Assembly: GCF_020907275.1 (NCBI RefSeq)
Contig: NZ_JAJJWI010000002.1
Coordinates: 1 to 64,000 of the forward strand
DNA: 64,000 bases
Direction: 5' to 3'
DNA from: Pontibacter silvestris
GTDB taxonomy: Bacteria; Bacteroidota; Bacteroidia; Cytophagales; Hymenobacteraceae
Shown here: positions 1 through 8,084 of the stretch, one piece after another
Layout of the letters: every line of letters starts with the position of its first letter
How positions within the stretch are numbered: the first letter of the stretch is position 1
Notes under the pieces: model-generated
What the model was told of the DNA's origin: nothing
Seen by the model: the letters and a program-made list of their open reading frames with translations, nothing else
Databases searched by the model: none
Translations under genes and position numbers: made by a program

Positions 1-94
1 TTCTATTTACAGGGGAGCTGACATAGGTTTTTCGGGGGGAGAGGTTACTTGTATTAAGTTTTAAGTTTAACATGTTCCTATTTTAAAACATTAA

Positions 95-898
95 TCAAGT
101 TATGGAAGCCTCATACTTACCTTCATACTTATGAAAGAATTTATTAATGAAATTTAATGCTTCTTGTGGTTGCATTTGTAGAAGTACATCTACATCCTTA
201 TTATAAGGAAATTTTTGTTGTCTGTCTGGTTTATTGACATAGCCTTTTAAGTAAGCCTCTTCAGGTCCTAAGCTAGGAAAAAATGTATTTTTTTCTTTAG
301 GAATTAGAAAAGCATTGTTATAATAAAGCTCCACCAAATCGTAATTGTATTTTTTACATAGGGTATATAATTGGCTTATTGACTGCCCAAAAAAATGATT
401 CACATCCCAAAGGTAATTCCTGTCATACTTAACAGTAAACTTAATTGGATAAGGGATTTTTTCATTTATTTCAGCACAAATAAGAGTGGGCCTGTACTTT
501 TTTAGTAGTTCATGTAATACAAAATAGTCATAACCATCAATGTCAAAACTAAGGAACCCAAAATCATATTGTATTTCATAACCCTCTAGTAAGCTCACTA
601 CGTTTTCAGGATAAACATAAGCTTTACTTAGCATTACTTTATCAAAGTTTTTATAGGAGTTCGCTAAAGAGGCAAACTTTTTATTATCGCATTCCACAGC
701 TAAACCGCTGTATCCAGCCTTGTAGAAATTAAATGTATTAGACATAAAGACTCCATCATGTGCTGCTATATCTACAGCGACTTCTTTATGTTCAATTTTT
801 GAAAGATAATTTTTTATGAATTTTTCCTCCCCTAGGTTCGAAAATCCATTCTTATTACTCAAAAGTCTTTTAATTTTATCTCTGATCATAGGATTCAA
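95..898 (-). CDS. FkbM-like SAM-dependent methyltransferase
   Basis: A 267-residue protein with a Rossmann-type methyltransferase core. The glycine-containing motif I is VDIAAHDGV (residues 42-50), the acidic end of strand 2 is AVECD (about 67-71), and LSFDIDGYD (116-124) resembles the FkbM signature in which an acidic residue precedes G-Y. FkbM enzymes usually O-methylate sugars or secondary metabolites, which fits a place beside glycosyltransferases; the substrate cannot be read from the sequence. It has no signal peptide and is probably cytoplasmic. It lies alone on the minus strand, divergent from the glycosyltransferase cluster. ATG start at 896-898, followed by a second ATG three codons later. 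The fold is fairly clear, the exact family less so. Confidence 0.65.
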   Translation of the reverse strand: MNPMIRDKIKRLLSNKNGFSNLGEEKFIKNYLSKIEHKEVAVDIAAHDGVFMSNTFNFYKAGYSGLAVECDNKKFASLANSYKNFDKVMLSKAYVYPENVVSLLEGYEIQYDFGFLSFDIDGYDYFVLHELLKKYRPTLICAEINEKIPYPIKFTVKYDRNYLWDVNHFFGQSISQLYTLCKKYNYDLVELYYNNAFLIPKEKNTFFPSLGPEEAYLKGYVNKPDRQQKFPYNKDVDVLLQMQPQEALNFINKFFHKYEGKYEASIT

Positions 899-1062
899 GT
901 CTTACTAAGTATAGTAAATTACCGTTGACAGACTGTCTTATTTTTTTCAATTAAATTTACTTTAAGAATTTTACAATATAATCAATTAAGGTTTATATAA
1001 GCAAATTGTCTTTTTTTATTTAGATTTGTGAATTGATTAAAGCAGGTATTCATAGTAGAACA

Positions 1063-1974
1063 ATGGATCAAGATTTTCATACACCTATCCTGTTTCTGAT
1101 TTTCAACAGGCCAGATACTACACAGCAGGTATTCAATGCGATTAGAAATATTAAACCTAAAGATCTTTATGTAGCTGCTGATGGGCCAAGAAGCAACAAA
1201 CCAGGTGAAACAGAAGATTGCATAGCTACACGTTCTATTGTTGAGCAAGTTGATTGGGACTGCAAAGTTCATACTCTATTCCGTAATGAGAATTTGGGTT
1301 GTAGGGTTGCAGTTAGTTCTGCCATTGATTGGTTTTTCGAAAATGTGGAGGAGGGAATTATTCTAGAAGATGATTGTCTGCCTAACCAAAGCTTTTTCTG
1401 GTTTTGTCAAGAACTATTAGAAAAATACCGGAATGATGATAGGGTAATGCATATTAGTGGAAGTAACTATCAGTTTGGTAAAAAATGGGGAGAAGGTTCA
1501 TATTATTTTTCAAGATTAGCTCATATATGGGGATGGGCAAGTTGGAGAAGAGCTTGGAAACATTATGATGTTCAAATGAAAAGTCTTCCCCAATTTATAA
1601 AGGAGAACAAGATAGCTTCTATATTTAGCAATAAAACTGTACAGAAAAATTGGATAAAGAACCTGGAAAAAATCTATAATGGTGCTAATACTTGGGATTA
1701 CCAGTGGGCTTATACAAATTTAAATAACAATAGTTACTGTATTATTCCTAATGTTAATTTAATTTCAAATATTGGTTTTGGGAAAAAGTCCACACATACT
1801 TTTGATGAAGAAGATGTGCTTTCGAAGATGCCAACTGAGGAAATAAATGAAATCGTACATCCAAAATATTTAGAGTATAACGTTGAGGCAGATTATTTTA
1901 CAAATACAAAAGTATTTCCACCGCTTTCCCTGTTGAAAAGAATAAGGATAAAGCTAAAGAAAGTTCTATTTTAG
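1063..1974 (+). CDS. GT-A fold glycosyltransferase
   Basis: About 303 residues from the ATG at 1063; the frame is open from a TTG at 1033, but the ten extra residues are not family-like. The N-terminus (TPILFLIFNRPDTTQQVF) is the nucleotide-sugar-binding beginning of GT-A enzymes related to GNT-I/hemolysin-associated transferases, and ILEDDCLP near residue 110 is the metal-binding D-x-D-like site. A Trp-rich stretch (HIWGWASWRRAW) follows, typical of this family. It would transfer a sugar to a growing surface glycan in the cytoplasm. First plus-strand gene of the polysaccharide cluster, with a 135-base A+T-rich gap before the next transferase. Donor and acceptor are unknown. Confidence 0.75.
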   Translation: MDQDFHTPILFLIFNRPDTTQQVFNAIRNIKPKDLYVAADGPRSNKPGETEDCIATRSIVEQVDWDCKVHTLFRNENLGCRVAVSSAIDWFFENVEEGIILEDDCLPNQSFFWFCQELLEKYRNDDRVMHISGSNYQFGKKWGEGSYYFSRLAHIWGWASWRRAWKHYDVQMKSLPQFIKENKIASIFSNKTVQKNWIKNLEKIYNGANTWDYQWAYTNLNNNSYCIIPNVNLISNIGFGKKSTHTFDEEDVLSKMPTEEINEIVHPKYLEYNVEADYFTNTKVFPPLSLLKRIRIKLKKVLF

Positions 1975-2109
1975 TTTTTTTCTGGAGTTGGCATTATTAA
2001 TGTTTTTGATTTATAAATTGCTAATAGTCAAAGTATTTGCTGTTATTACAATAATGCTTAGAAGTTAAAATCTTATTCATTCATTTGCCCTTAAATATTA
2101 ATGCTTTAA

Positions 2110-3249
2110 ATGAAAGTTGCCATTGACTGCAGGAGTTTAAGAAAAACACCCTCTGGAATACCAAATTTTCTTGTTACAGCCATTAATGGGTTAGTTAAAC
2201 AAAATCCGGAATGGATTTTTTACTTAATAACTAACGAATCATTTAATAAGGAACATGAAAGGAAATTATCAATAAGTAAAAATGTTAATATCATAATTAG
2301 ACCTTTGCCTATATTGAAAAGTATATCGTTTTTGTGGTATATATTTAAATTGCCCTTTCTATTAAAAAAAATCCAACCTAATATTTTTTGGGCTCCAGCT
2401 TTTTTACTTCCACCATTTATACAAAACAAGATAACAACATTAGTAACAGTGCATGACATGGTTTTTAAAAAGCATAAGGAGACTATGTCATTCATAAATA
2501 GGTTGTTTTTTGAATTATTGCATGACAAATCTGTGAGACAAGCAGATTTGTTGTGGGTTAATTCTTCTTATACAAAAGAAGAGGTTGAGGAATTTTTTCC
2601 TGAGAGAAGCTGTAAAAATATATTCGTAGGTTTCTTCATAAATACAGACATTTATAAAAAAATAAAAGTTAGTGAACAGGAAAAAGAAAGTGTGCTGCAT
2701 AAGTATTGTTTGTCTTCTAAATTCATACTTTTTGTCGGTACACTGGAACCAAGAAAAAATTTAGAGTTCCTTCTTTCTTTAATGCCTGACTTGGTAAACT
2801 TTGGTTATAGCTTATTAGTGATAGGGGCCAAAGGATGGGGAAATACCAATATAAAAGATATTATTGAACAGCAAAACTTTCCCACTGCTAGTATAAGATT
2901 TGCTGGGTTCGTTTCTACAGAAGAGCTGATTACAATATATAACATAGCTTCAGTTTATGTATCAACCTCTTATAATGAAGGATTTGGTATGCCTCAGTTA
3001 GAGGCCATGGCTTGCGGATGTCCTGTTGTTTCACCTCATAATTCCGCTATGATTGAAGTTGTGGAGGATGCGGGTGAAACTGTTAAAACCTGGGAAAATG
3101 ATGATTGGATAAAAACAATCATCATGGTTGATGCAAATCGTGATGATTACATCAGGAAAGGATTTAAGAGGGTAGAAAGTTTTAACCGGGATTATGTTAT
3201 TCAAAGCCTATCAAAGTATATTTTAAACTACCTTAGTTATAGTTCTTAA
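2110..3249 (+). CDS. Glycosyltransferase family 4 (GT-B fold)
   Basis: A 379-residue GT-B protein. The N-terminal domain begins MKVAIDCRSLRKTPSGIPNF, with the glycine loop seen in mannosyl- and other hexosyltransferases of family 4. The C-terminal domain starts at ILFVGTLEPRKNLEFLL (about residues 200-216) and carries the donor-binding E-x7-E motif as EGFGMPQLEAMACGCPVV (about 293-310). Retaining glycosyltransferase of a surface polysaccharide, acting at the cytoplasmic face. It is followed after 42 bases by a second family 4 enzyme with the same architecture, so the two probably add consecutive sugars. ATG start; no Shine-Dalgarno sequence, as usual in this phylum. Confidence 0.85.
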   Translation: MKVAIDCRSLRKTPSGIPNFLVTAINGLVKQNPEWIFYLITNESFNKEHERKLSISKNVNIIIRPLPILKSISFLWYIFKLPFLLKKIQPNIFWAPAFLLPPFIQNKITTLVTVHDMVFKKHKETMSFINRLFFELLHDKSVRQADLLWVNSSYTKEEVEEFFPERSCKNIFVGFFINTDIYKKIKVSEQEKESVLHKYCLSSKFILFVGTLEPRKNLEFLLSLMPDLVNFGYSLLVIGAKGWGNTNIKDIIEQQNFPTASIRFAGFVSTEELITIYNIASVYVSTSYNEGFGMPQLEAMACGCPVVSPHNSAMIEVVEDAGETVKTWENDDWIKTIIMVDANRDDYIRKGFKRVESFNRDYVIQSLSKYILNYLSYSS

Positions 3250-3291
3250 ACACTTCTCTTTTCCTGTAAATTATTATCATTAAGTATCAAA

Positions 3292-4368
3292 ATGCTTCAT
3301 AGGGTAGAACTACCTGTAATAGTAAATGCAAGGTTCTTAACACAACCTGTTACAGGAGTACAACGATTTGCAATAGAAATAAGCCTCCATTTAAAGAGGC
3401 TCCTTCCGAACGTAGTTTTTGTCTCGCCACAAGAAGTACTAAATAAAGATATTGCAAAGATACTTGAGGTGGTTAAAATAGGAAAGGTAACAGGCCATGC
3501 CTGGGAACAAGCTGAACTGCCTCTTTATTTAAGAAAGCAAGGCAGTCCCTTATTAATCAATTTATGTAATACAGCTCCCTTACTTTATAAAAATAAAGTT
3601 GTATGTATCCATGATTTGGCTTTTCTTGTCAATCCACAGTGGTTCTCCAGAATGTTTTCTCAACTCTACAAAGTTCTGATTCCAAGAGTGGTAAAGAGTT
3701 CAAGAAAAATTCTTACAGTAAGTGAGTTTTCTAAAGGATCTATAAAGTCTATACTTCATGTCCCAGATTCAGATATTGAGGTAATCTATAATGCTGTTTC
3801 TGAAAATATATTCAATAGTTTAGAAAAGAAAATTAATAATTACGGAGACTATATTTTAGCTGTTGGGTCCTTGGACCCAAGGAAAAATTTAAAAAGGCTT
3901 ATACTTGCTTTTAACTCCTGTAAATTGAAAGAAACAAAGCTAGTTATAGTTGGTGCAGCTTCAAAAGTATTTAAGGATGAAGAATTACAGCAGTTGGTGC
4001 AAGAAAACCGTTCAATTATATTAACTGGGTATCTGACAGATGAAGAACTTAAAAATGCATATCAACATGCAAAAATTTTTATTTATCCTTCGCTCTTTGA
4101 AGGGTTTGGCCTTCCGCCTTTAGAAGCTATGCATTGTGGGTGTGCTACAGTAGTATCGAACACTACCAGTTTACCAGAGGTTTGTGCAGATGCTAGCCTT
4201 TATGTTAATCCTAATAGTGTAGAGGAGCTAGCTAACAGGATGAGCTTATTAATTGAAAATGAAAGTCTAAGAAGTTCCTTAATCATGAAAGGCTTTGAAA
4301 GAAGTAAGCATTTCAGTTGGGAAAAGTCTTCTAAGAGGTTGGTGCAGGTTATAGAAAGTTTAAGGTAA
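3292..4368 (+). CDS. Glycosyltransferase family 4 (GT-B fold)
   Basis: A 358-residue GT-B glycosyltransferase. The N-terminus holds the acceptor-domain glycine motif TQPVTGVQRFAIE (about residues 17-29). The C-terminal domain opens with ILAVGSLDPRKNLKRLI (about 186-202) and contains FEGFGLPPLEAMHCGCA (about 267-283), the E-x7-E donor site. Architecture matches the preceding gene, but similarity is largely limited to motifs, so this is a distant paralogue and not a recent duplicate. The next gene begins two bases after the stop codon (4369-4370), so transcription and probably translation are coupled. Role: addition of one sugar to an exopolysaccharide or O-antigen-like unit; sugar unknown. Confidence 0.85.
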   Translation: MLHRVELPVIVNARFLTQPVTGVQRFAIEISLHLKRLLPNVVFVSPQEVLNKDIAKILEVVKIGKVTGHAWEQAELPLYLRKQGSPLLINLCNTAPLLYKNKVVCIHDLAFLVNPQWFSRMFSQLYKVLIPRVVKSSRKILTVSEFSKGSIKSILHVPDSDIEVIYNAVSENIFNSLEKKINNYGDYILAVGSLDPRKNLKRLILAFNSCKLKETKLVIVGAASKVFKDEELQQLVQENRSIILTGYLTDEELKNAYQHAKIFIYPSLFEGFGLPPLEAMHCGCATVVSNTTSLPEVCADASLYVNPNSVEELANRMSLLIENESLRSSLIMKGFERSKHFSWEKSSKRLVQVIESLR

Positions 4369-4370
4369 CA

Positions 4371-5630
4371 ATGCTCAAAAAAATACTTATTACGGCTACT
4401 ATTATTGGTTTATTTGGCACAATGACCAATTTTGTTTTCTTAAGCCCATTGCCTACTTTATTTGCTGCTTTACTTTTACCACTTGTTTACATAAATAAGA
4501 AGCACTTTCCTGCCATAACTTTCTGGCTTTTATTGTTTACCATGTTTACTATAGTAAGTACACTTCTTTATTACCCCAAATCGTTTCTTTCTTATGGGTT
4601 TTACAGGTACGATGGTAACTTTTTTGTTTCTTATCTGCCACTGTTAGTATTGCCTTTCTTTAGCTTAAAATTTAACATAGGAAAGCTTTTGAAATCATTT
4701 CTGGTATTTACTACTTGCGTTAATATTTTAGTTTATGGGTATAATGTTCTTCAACATAAGTTGGAGTTCTCAGGTTTATTTATGTCTACTAATGGAGCCG
4801 GAGGGTTTTATAGTATTGTAACTTCTCTGGCTTTTTTATTTTTCTTGAATAAAAAAACATATACAAATTTATTTTTAGTCATTTTCAATTCCTTCTTCCT
4901 TTACGCTACATATTCCAGAGGGTCTATTCTAGGGCTAGTATTGGGGCTTATGGCACTGTTGTTTATCAAAACAAGAAGAAGATACTTGCTTTATTGTATG
5001 TTTATTGGCTTGTCAGCCATACAGATCTACATACTTGCCTATACTTTCCCTGCTTATAAGAAGTATATCATGAACAGCCCTAAGGCCAACATTTACCAAA
5101 ACTATAATGACTTTGCCATTAAAGAGTTTGGAGCACGTTCTACTAAACTAAATAATGTTTATATTAGAATGTATGAGACCTGGCCCAGAGGTTTAGATAG
5201 TTTCTTAGAATCTCCTTTAGTAGGAACGGGTTTTGGATCCGTAAATGATGTTCCTTTTCACTTCAAACAAGTTATCCCTGGCATTATTACTACAAACGAA
5301 CAAAAGAATAAAGTTTTTAATGACTCACATGCACATCATTCATTTCTGCATTTACTAGGTGAGCAAGGACTGTTGGGTGTGGGGTTATTCCTGATTTTCT
5401 GGTTTTCTGTCTATAATTTTCTTCTCAAGAATAACCAACATGCTGTTACAAGAGACTTTCTTCTGGTATCTTTCTTTAACTTAACAATAATGAGCTTTAC
5501 GGAACATCGGCTTACTACACCTTCCAATGCATTGCCGTTCGTTATTATACTTGGGCTTTATCATGTGTATGTTAACTACCTGAAGAAGCAAGATATGGCT
5601 GATAAAGTCTATACAAGAGGTATGGTATAG
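4371..5630 (+). CDS. O-antigen ligase/polymerase family membrane protein
   Basis: A 419-residue polytopic protein with about ten hydrophobic segments. A large hydrophilic loop lies at about residues 225-320, then SHAHHSFLHLLGEQGLLGVG (about 323-342) and more membrane segments. The pattern of N-terminal helices, a long periplasmic loop and an H-x-x-x-L-x-x-x-G-x-x-G motif is that of the Wzy_C/WaaL family, which polymerises or ligates undecaprenyl-linked glycans on the periplasmic side. Whether it is a polymerase or a ligase cannot be decided. ATG start two bases behind the upstream transferase; 12 bases ahead of a second protein of the same family. Confidence 0.8.
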   Translation: MLKKILITATIIGLFGTMTNFVFLSPLPTLFAALLLPLVYINKKHFPAITFWLLLFTMFTIVSTLLYYPKSFLSYGFYRYDGNFFVSYLPLLVLPFFSLKFNIGKLLKSFLVFTTCVNILVYGYNVLQHKLEFSGLFMSTNGAGGFYSIVTSLAFLFFLNKKTYTNLFLVIFNSFFLYATYSRGSILGLVLGLMALLFIKTRRRYLLYCMFIGLSAIQIYILAYTFPAYKKYIMNSPKANIYQNYNDFAIKEFGARSTKLNNVYIRMYETWPRGLDSFLESPLVGTGFGSVNDVPFHFKQVIPGIITTNEQKNKVFNDSHAHHSFLHLLGEQGLLGVGLFLIFWFSVYNFLLKNNQHAVTRDFLLVSFFNLTIMSFTEHRLTTPSNALPFVIILGLYHVYVNYLKKQDMADKVYTRGMV

Positions 5631-5642
5631 TAGTAAACATTT

Positions 5643-6908
5643 ATGACAGAAATCAAAGAACTTATTAGTAGTAAAAACTACACGATCTGGTATAAGTTAA
5701 AACTACTTTGTTTAATGCTGGTTGCAGCAACTCTACCTTTTTCTATAGCCTTAAACAATATAGCATTAGGCGCCCTTATTCTGACATGGATTTTATCAGG
5801 AAATCATAAATACAAGTTTAGGCTTGCAATACAGAATAAGTTGCTGCTCCTCTTTTTAAGTGTGTTTGTTTTGCAGGTGGTGGGCTTGTTTTACACAAGT
5901 GAAATGGGTGAGGGACTAGGAAAGATAGAAAGGAAGGCGGCTCTTTTCGTGCTTCCGTTAGTTCTTGCTAGTTCAGAAAGGATCAAAAGAAAGCATATTT
6001 TATATGTGCTGACTGCCTTTATTTTAGCTTGTACAGTGCTTTGCTTTTATGCTTTATTTTCCATTCTTAATGTTTATGGCTCTTTAAATAACGTTGCTGC
6101 TTTAACAGAAACCATAGATGAAATAATTAATTTACATCATGCTTATAGTGGAATGTATGTAGTTTTTGCAGCAGCCCTTTCTCTATATATTGTTCTTTTT
6201 AAAGAGTTTGATATTAAAATAAGTTTTAAAATTGTTTATTTTTTTCTATCTGCCTTCTTATTTATCTTTTTGATCATTTTGGCAGCGCGAACATCTGTTA
6301 TTATCTCTTTTATATTAATTGTTATTTTACTTCTTAGCAATCTAAAGTTAGCAACTCAAAAGAGATTTATAGTGTCAACTGTACTTGTGTTTTTGGCTGC
6401 AGCTATTGTTGTAATAACTTTTCCAAATACTAAGACTAAAATAGTACAGTTCTACGAGTTAAGAGGCATTCATAGCCCTTTAACACCTAGACTCATTCAA
6501 TGGAAATGCTGTTTTAATATTTTACAAGAACAAGATGCTTGGATTTTTGGAGTTGGAACAGGTGATGTTCAAAAACATCTACAACAATGTTATATGAATG
6601 AAAAGTTTTGGGGAGAAAGATATGAGTACAATGCTCATAGCGAATTTTTAGAAGAAATGGTTAGGCATGGTCTGTTTGGTGTTAGTCTTCTTCTTGTCTC
6701 TGTTCTTTGTCCTTTAGCTCTAAGTATCAAGAGAAAAAAGCATTTATATATAATTTTTTTGATTGTTTTTATTATGTGTAGCATTACAGAATCAACTTTA
6801 AGTAGGCAAAAGGGTGTAGTCTTCTTTGCCCTATTCAATTCAATGTTAGCCTTTAGCTATCTTAATAAATCAAAAAGGCATGTTCAAACGACGGTGTCAG
6901 TACTGTAG
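5643..6908 (+). CDS. O-antigen ligase/polymerase family membrane protein (second copy)
   Basis: A 421-residue protein with about ten to twelve membrane segments, starting with hydrophobic helices at about residues 18-50. The periplasmic loop contains GVGTGDVQKHL and NAHSEFLEEMVRHGLFGVSLLL (from about residue 328), the histidine/glutamate-rich motif of Wzy_C proteins. Sequence outside the motif differs strongly from the upstream neighbour, so the two are likely to have different jobs, for example one polymerase and one ligase. ATG at 5643, 12 bases after the previous stop, points to one transcript. No repeat or frameshift was seen. Confidence 0.8.
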   Translation: MTEIKELISSKNYTIWYKLKLLCLMLVAATLPFSIALNNIALGALILTWILSGNHKYKFRLAIQNKLLLLFLSVFVLQVVGLFYTSEMGEGLGKIERKAALFVLPLVLASSERIKRKHILYVLTAFILACTVLCFYALFSILNVYGSLNNVAALTETIDEIINLHHAYSGMYVVFAAALSLYIVLFKEFDIKISFKIVYFFLSAFLFIFLIILAARTSVIISFILIVILLLSNLKLATQKRFIVSTVLVFLAAAIVVITFPNTKTKIVQFYELRGIHSPLTPRLIQWKCCFNILQEQDAWIFGVGTGDVQKHLQQCYMNEKFWGERYEYNAHSEFLEEMVRHGLFGVSLLLVSVLCPLALSIKRKKHLYIIFLIVFIMCSITESTLSRQKGVVFFALFNSMLAFSYLNKSKRHVQTTVSVL

Positions 6909-7069
6909 TTGTTTTATGCTTTCATTATTTCTAAATAATACTAAAAATTTCAAAGTGCCATTTCAAGTATAGGTTATGTGCTACCTGAAACTTAACTTTA
7001 AGTTTTGTTTCTGCATGATGCAGATATAATAAGGTGTATGATTGAAATATTTTGTTAATCCTTTTAAAA

Positions 7070-7990
7070 ATGAATACCAAAAAAGAAGAAAGATCAGATG
7101 TTGATTCGTATCGAGGAGCCTCTAATGATGAAATAGATGTATCTGCAGTTTTTAATTCAATAGGAAGAGGTTTTGAAGCGTTAGGTAAAAGATTAGCGTA
7201 TCTTTTTGATTTACTAATCAGAAGGATTCTTCTTATTTCAATTTTTATCCTTATTGGTTTAGCTTTGGCTTTGGGAGTTTACTTCGTAACAGATCCTTAT
7301 TATACTAGTTCAATGACTCTTGTTCTAGCTGATATTAGAAACGATTTTGTAGAGGATCAGCTAAATAACTTAAGTATAGTTGTAAGAGAAGATAACTTTG
7401 AAGCAGTATCAAATACATTAGATATTAGTATTGATGCTGCAAAGAAGATCAAAGAAATGAAGTTTTCTAATCTTGATGCGGAACGAGTAGATGAAGATAG
7501 TGTTTTAATAGGATCTCCATTTAAAATAGAGTTATCTTTATATGATAACAGGTTGTTTGATACTATGGAGCCTGCTTTAGCGAACTTTCTGGAGAACAAC
7601 AGGTATTTCTCAAAGCAAAAGCGTATCAGACAAAGAGAGGTTGAAAGCTTGATTTCTAAATTAAAAAATGAAATAGGTTCTATTGATAGTTTGAAAGCAA
7701 CTGTATCTTCTCCAAGAGGACCTGTCAATGGTTTTGTGTATGGTCAACCTGTTGATCCAACTAATTTGTACCGGGAAAGCACTAGAATGTATGAACAGCA
7801 GGTAGACTTAGAGTCAGAGCTAGATCAGCTTGATAATATTCAGATAGTTAATGGCTTTGCACCTCGCTTGCATCCTACCGGGCCTAATCTTTTAAAATTT
7901 CTTGCTATCGGAGGATTCATTGCTTTTATCATAGGGCTTATTGTGGCTTTAAATCTGGAAAAAAAGAAAAGGAGAAAGTTAGATTTATAA
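7070..7990 (+). CDS. Wzz-like polysaccharide chain-length/co-polymerase protein
   Basis: About 306 residues from the ATG at 7070; the frame is open from a TTG at 7052 but MNTKK is the natural beginning. A charged cytoplasmic tail of about 50 residues precedes membrane helix 1 (RRILLISIFILIGLALALGVYF, about residues 61-82). A periplasmic region rich in helix-forming residues follows (about 85-270), then helix 2 (FLAIGGFIAFIIGLIVAL, about 278-295) and a basic tail. This two-helix topology is that of Wzz/PCP co-polymerases that set glycan length. There is no attached tyrosine-kinase domain, and no kinase or phosphatase gene is adjacent. The gene ends at a strong bidirectional terminator. Confidence 0.75.
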   Translation: MNTKKEERSDVDSYRGASNDEIDVSAVFNSIGRGFEALGKRLAYLFDLLIRRILLISIFILIGLALALGVYFVTDPYYTSSMTLVLADIRNDFVEDQLNNLSIVVREDNFEAVSNTLDISIDAAKKIKEMKFSNLDAERVDEDSVLIGSPFKIELSLYDNRLFDTMEPALANFLENNRYFSKQKRIRQREVESLISKLKNEIGSIDSLKATVSSPRGPVNGFVYGQPVDPTNLYRESTRMYEQQVDLESELDQLDNIQIVNGFAPRLHPTGPNLLKFLAIGGFIAFIIGLIVALNLEKKKRRKLDL

Positions 7991-8017
7991 GTATTTTGTA
8001 TAGCCATTGTTTGTTAT

Positions 8018-8062
8018 AAAAGGAACAGCCGCTGCCAATTACTGGCAGCGGCTGTTCCTTTT
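8018..8062. terminator. Bidirectional intrinsic terminator with 20-bp perfect arms
   Basis: Arms at 8018-8037 and 8043-8062 are perfect reverse complements, with a 5-base loop (attac). The outer pairs are an A4/T4 run on each strand, so each direction ends in U residues. It lies between the converging wzz-like gene (stop at 7990) and the nitrilase fusion (stop at 8085) and should stop both transcripts. Confidence 0.85.
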
Positions 8063-8084
8063 ATGGTATATAGGAAATAGATAC

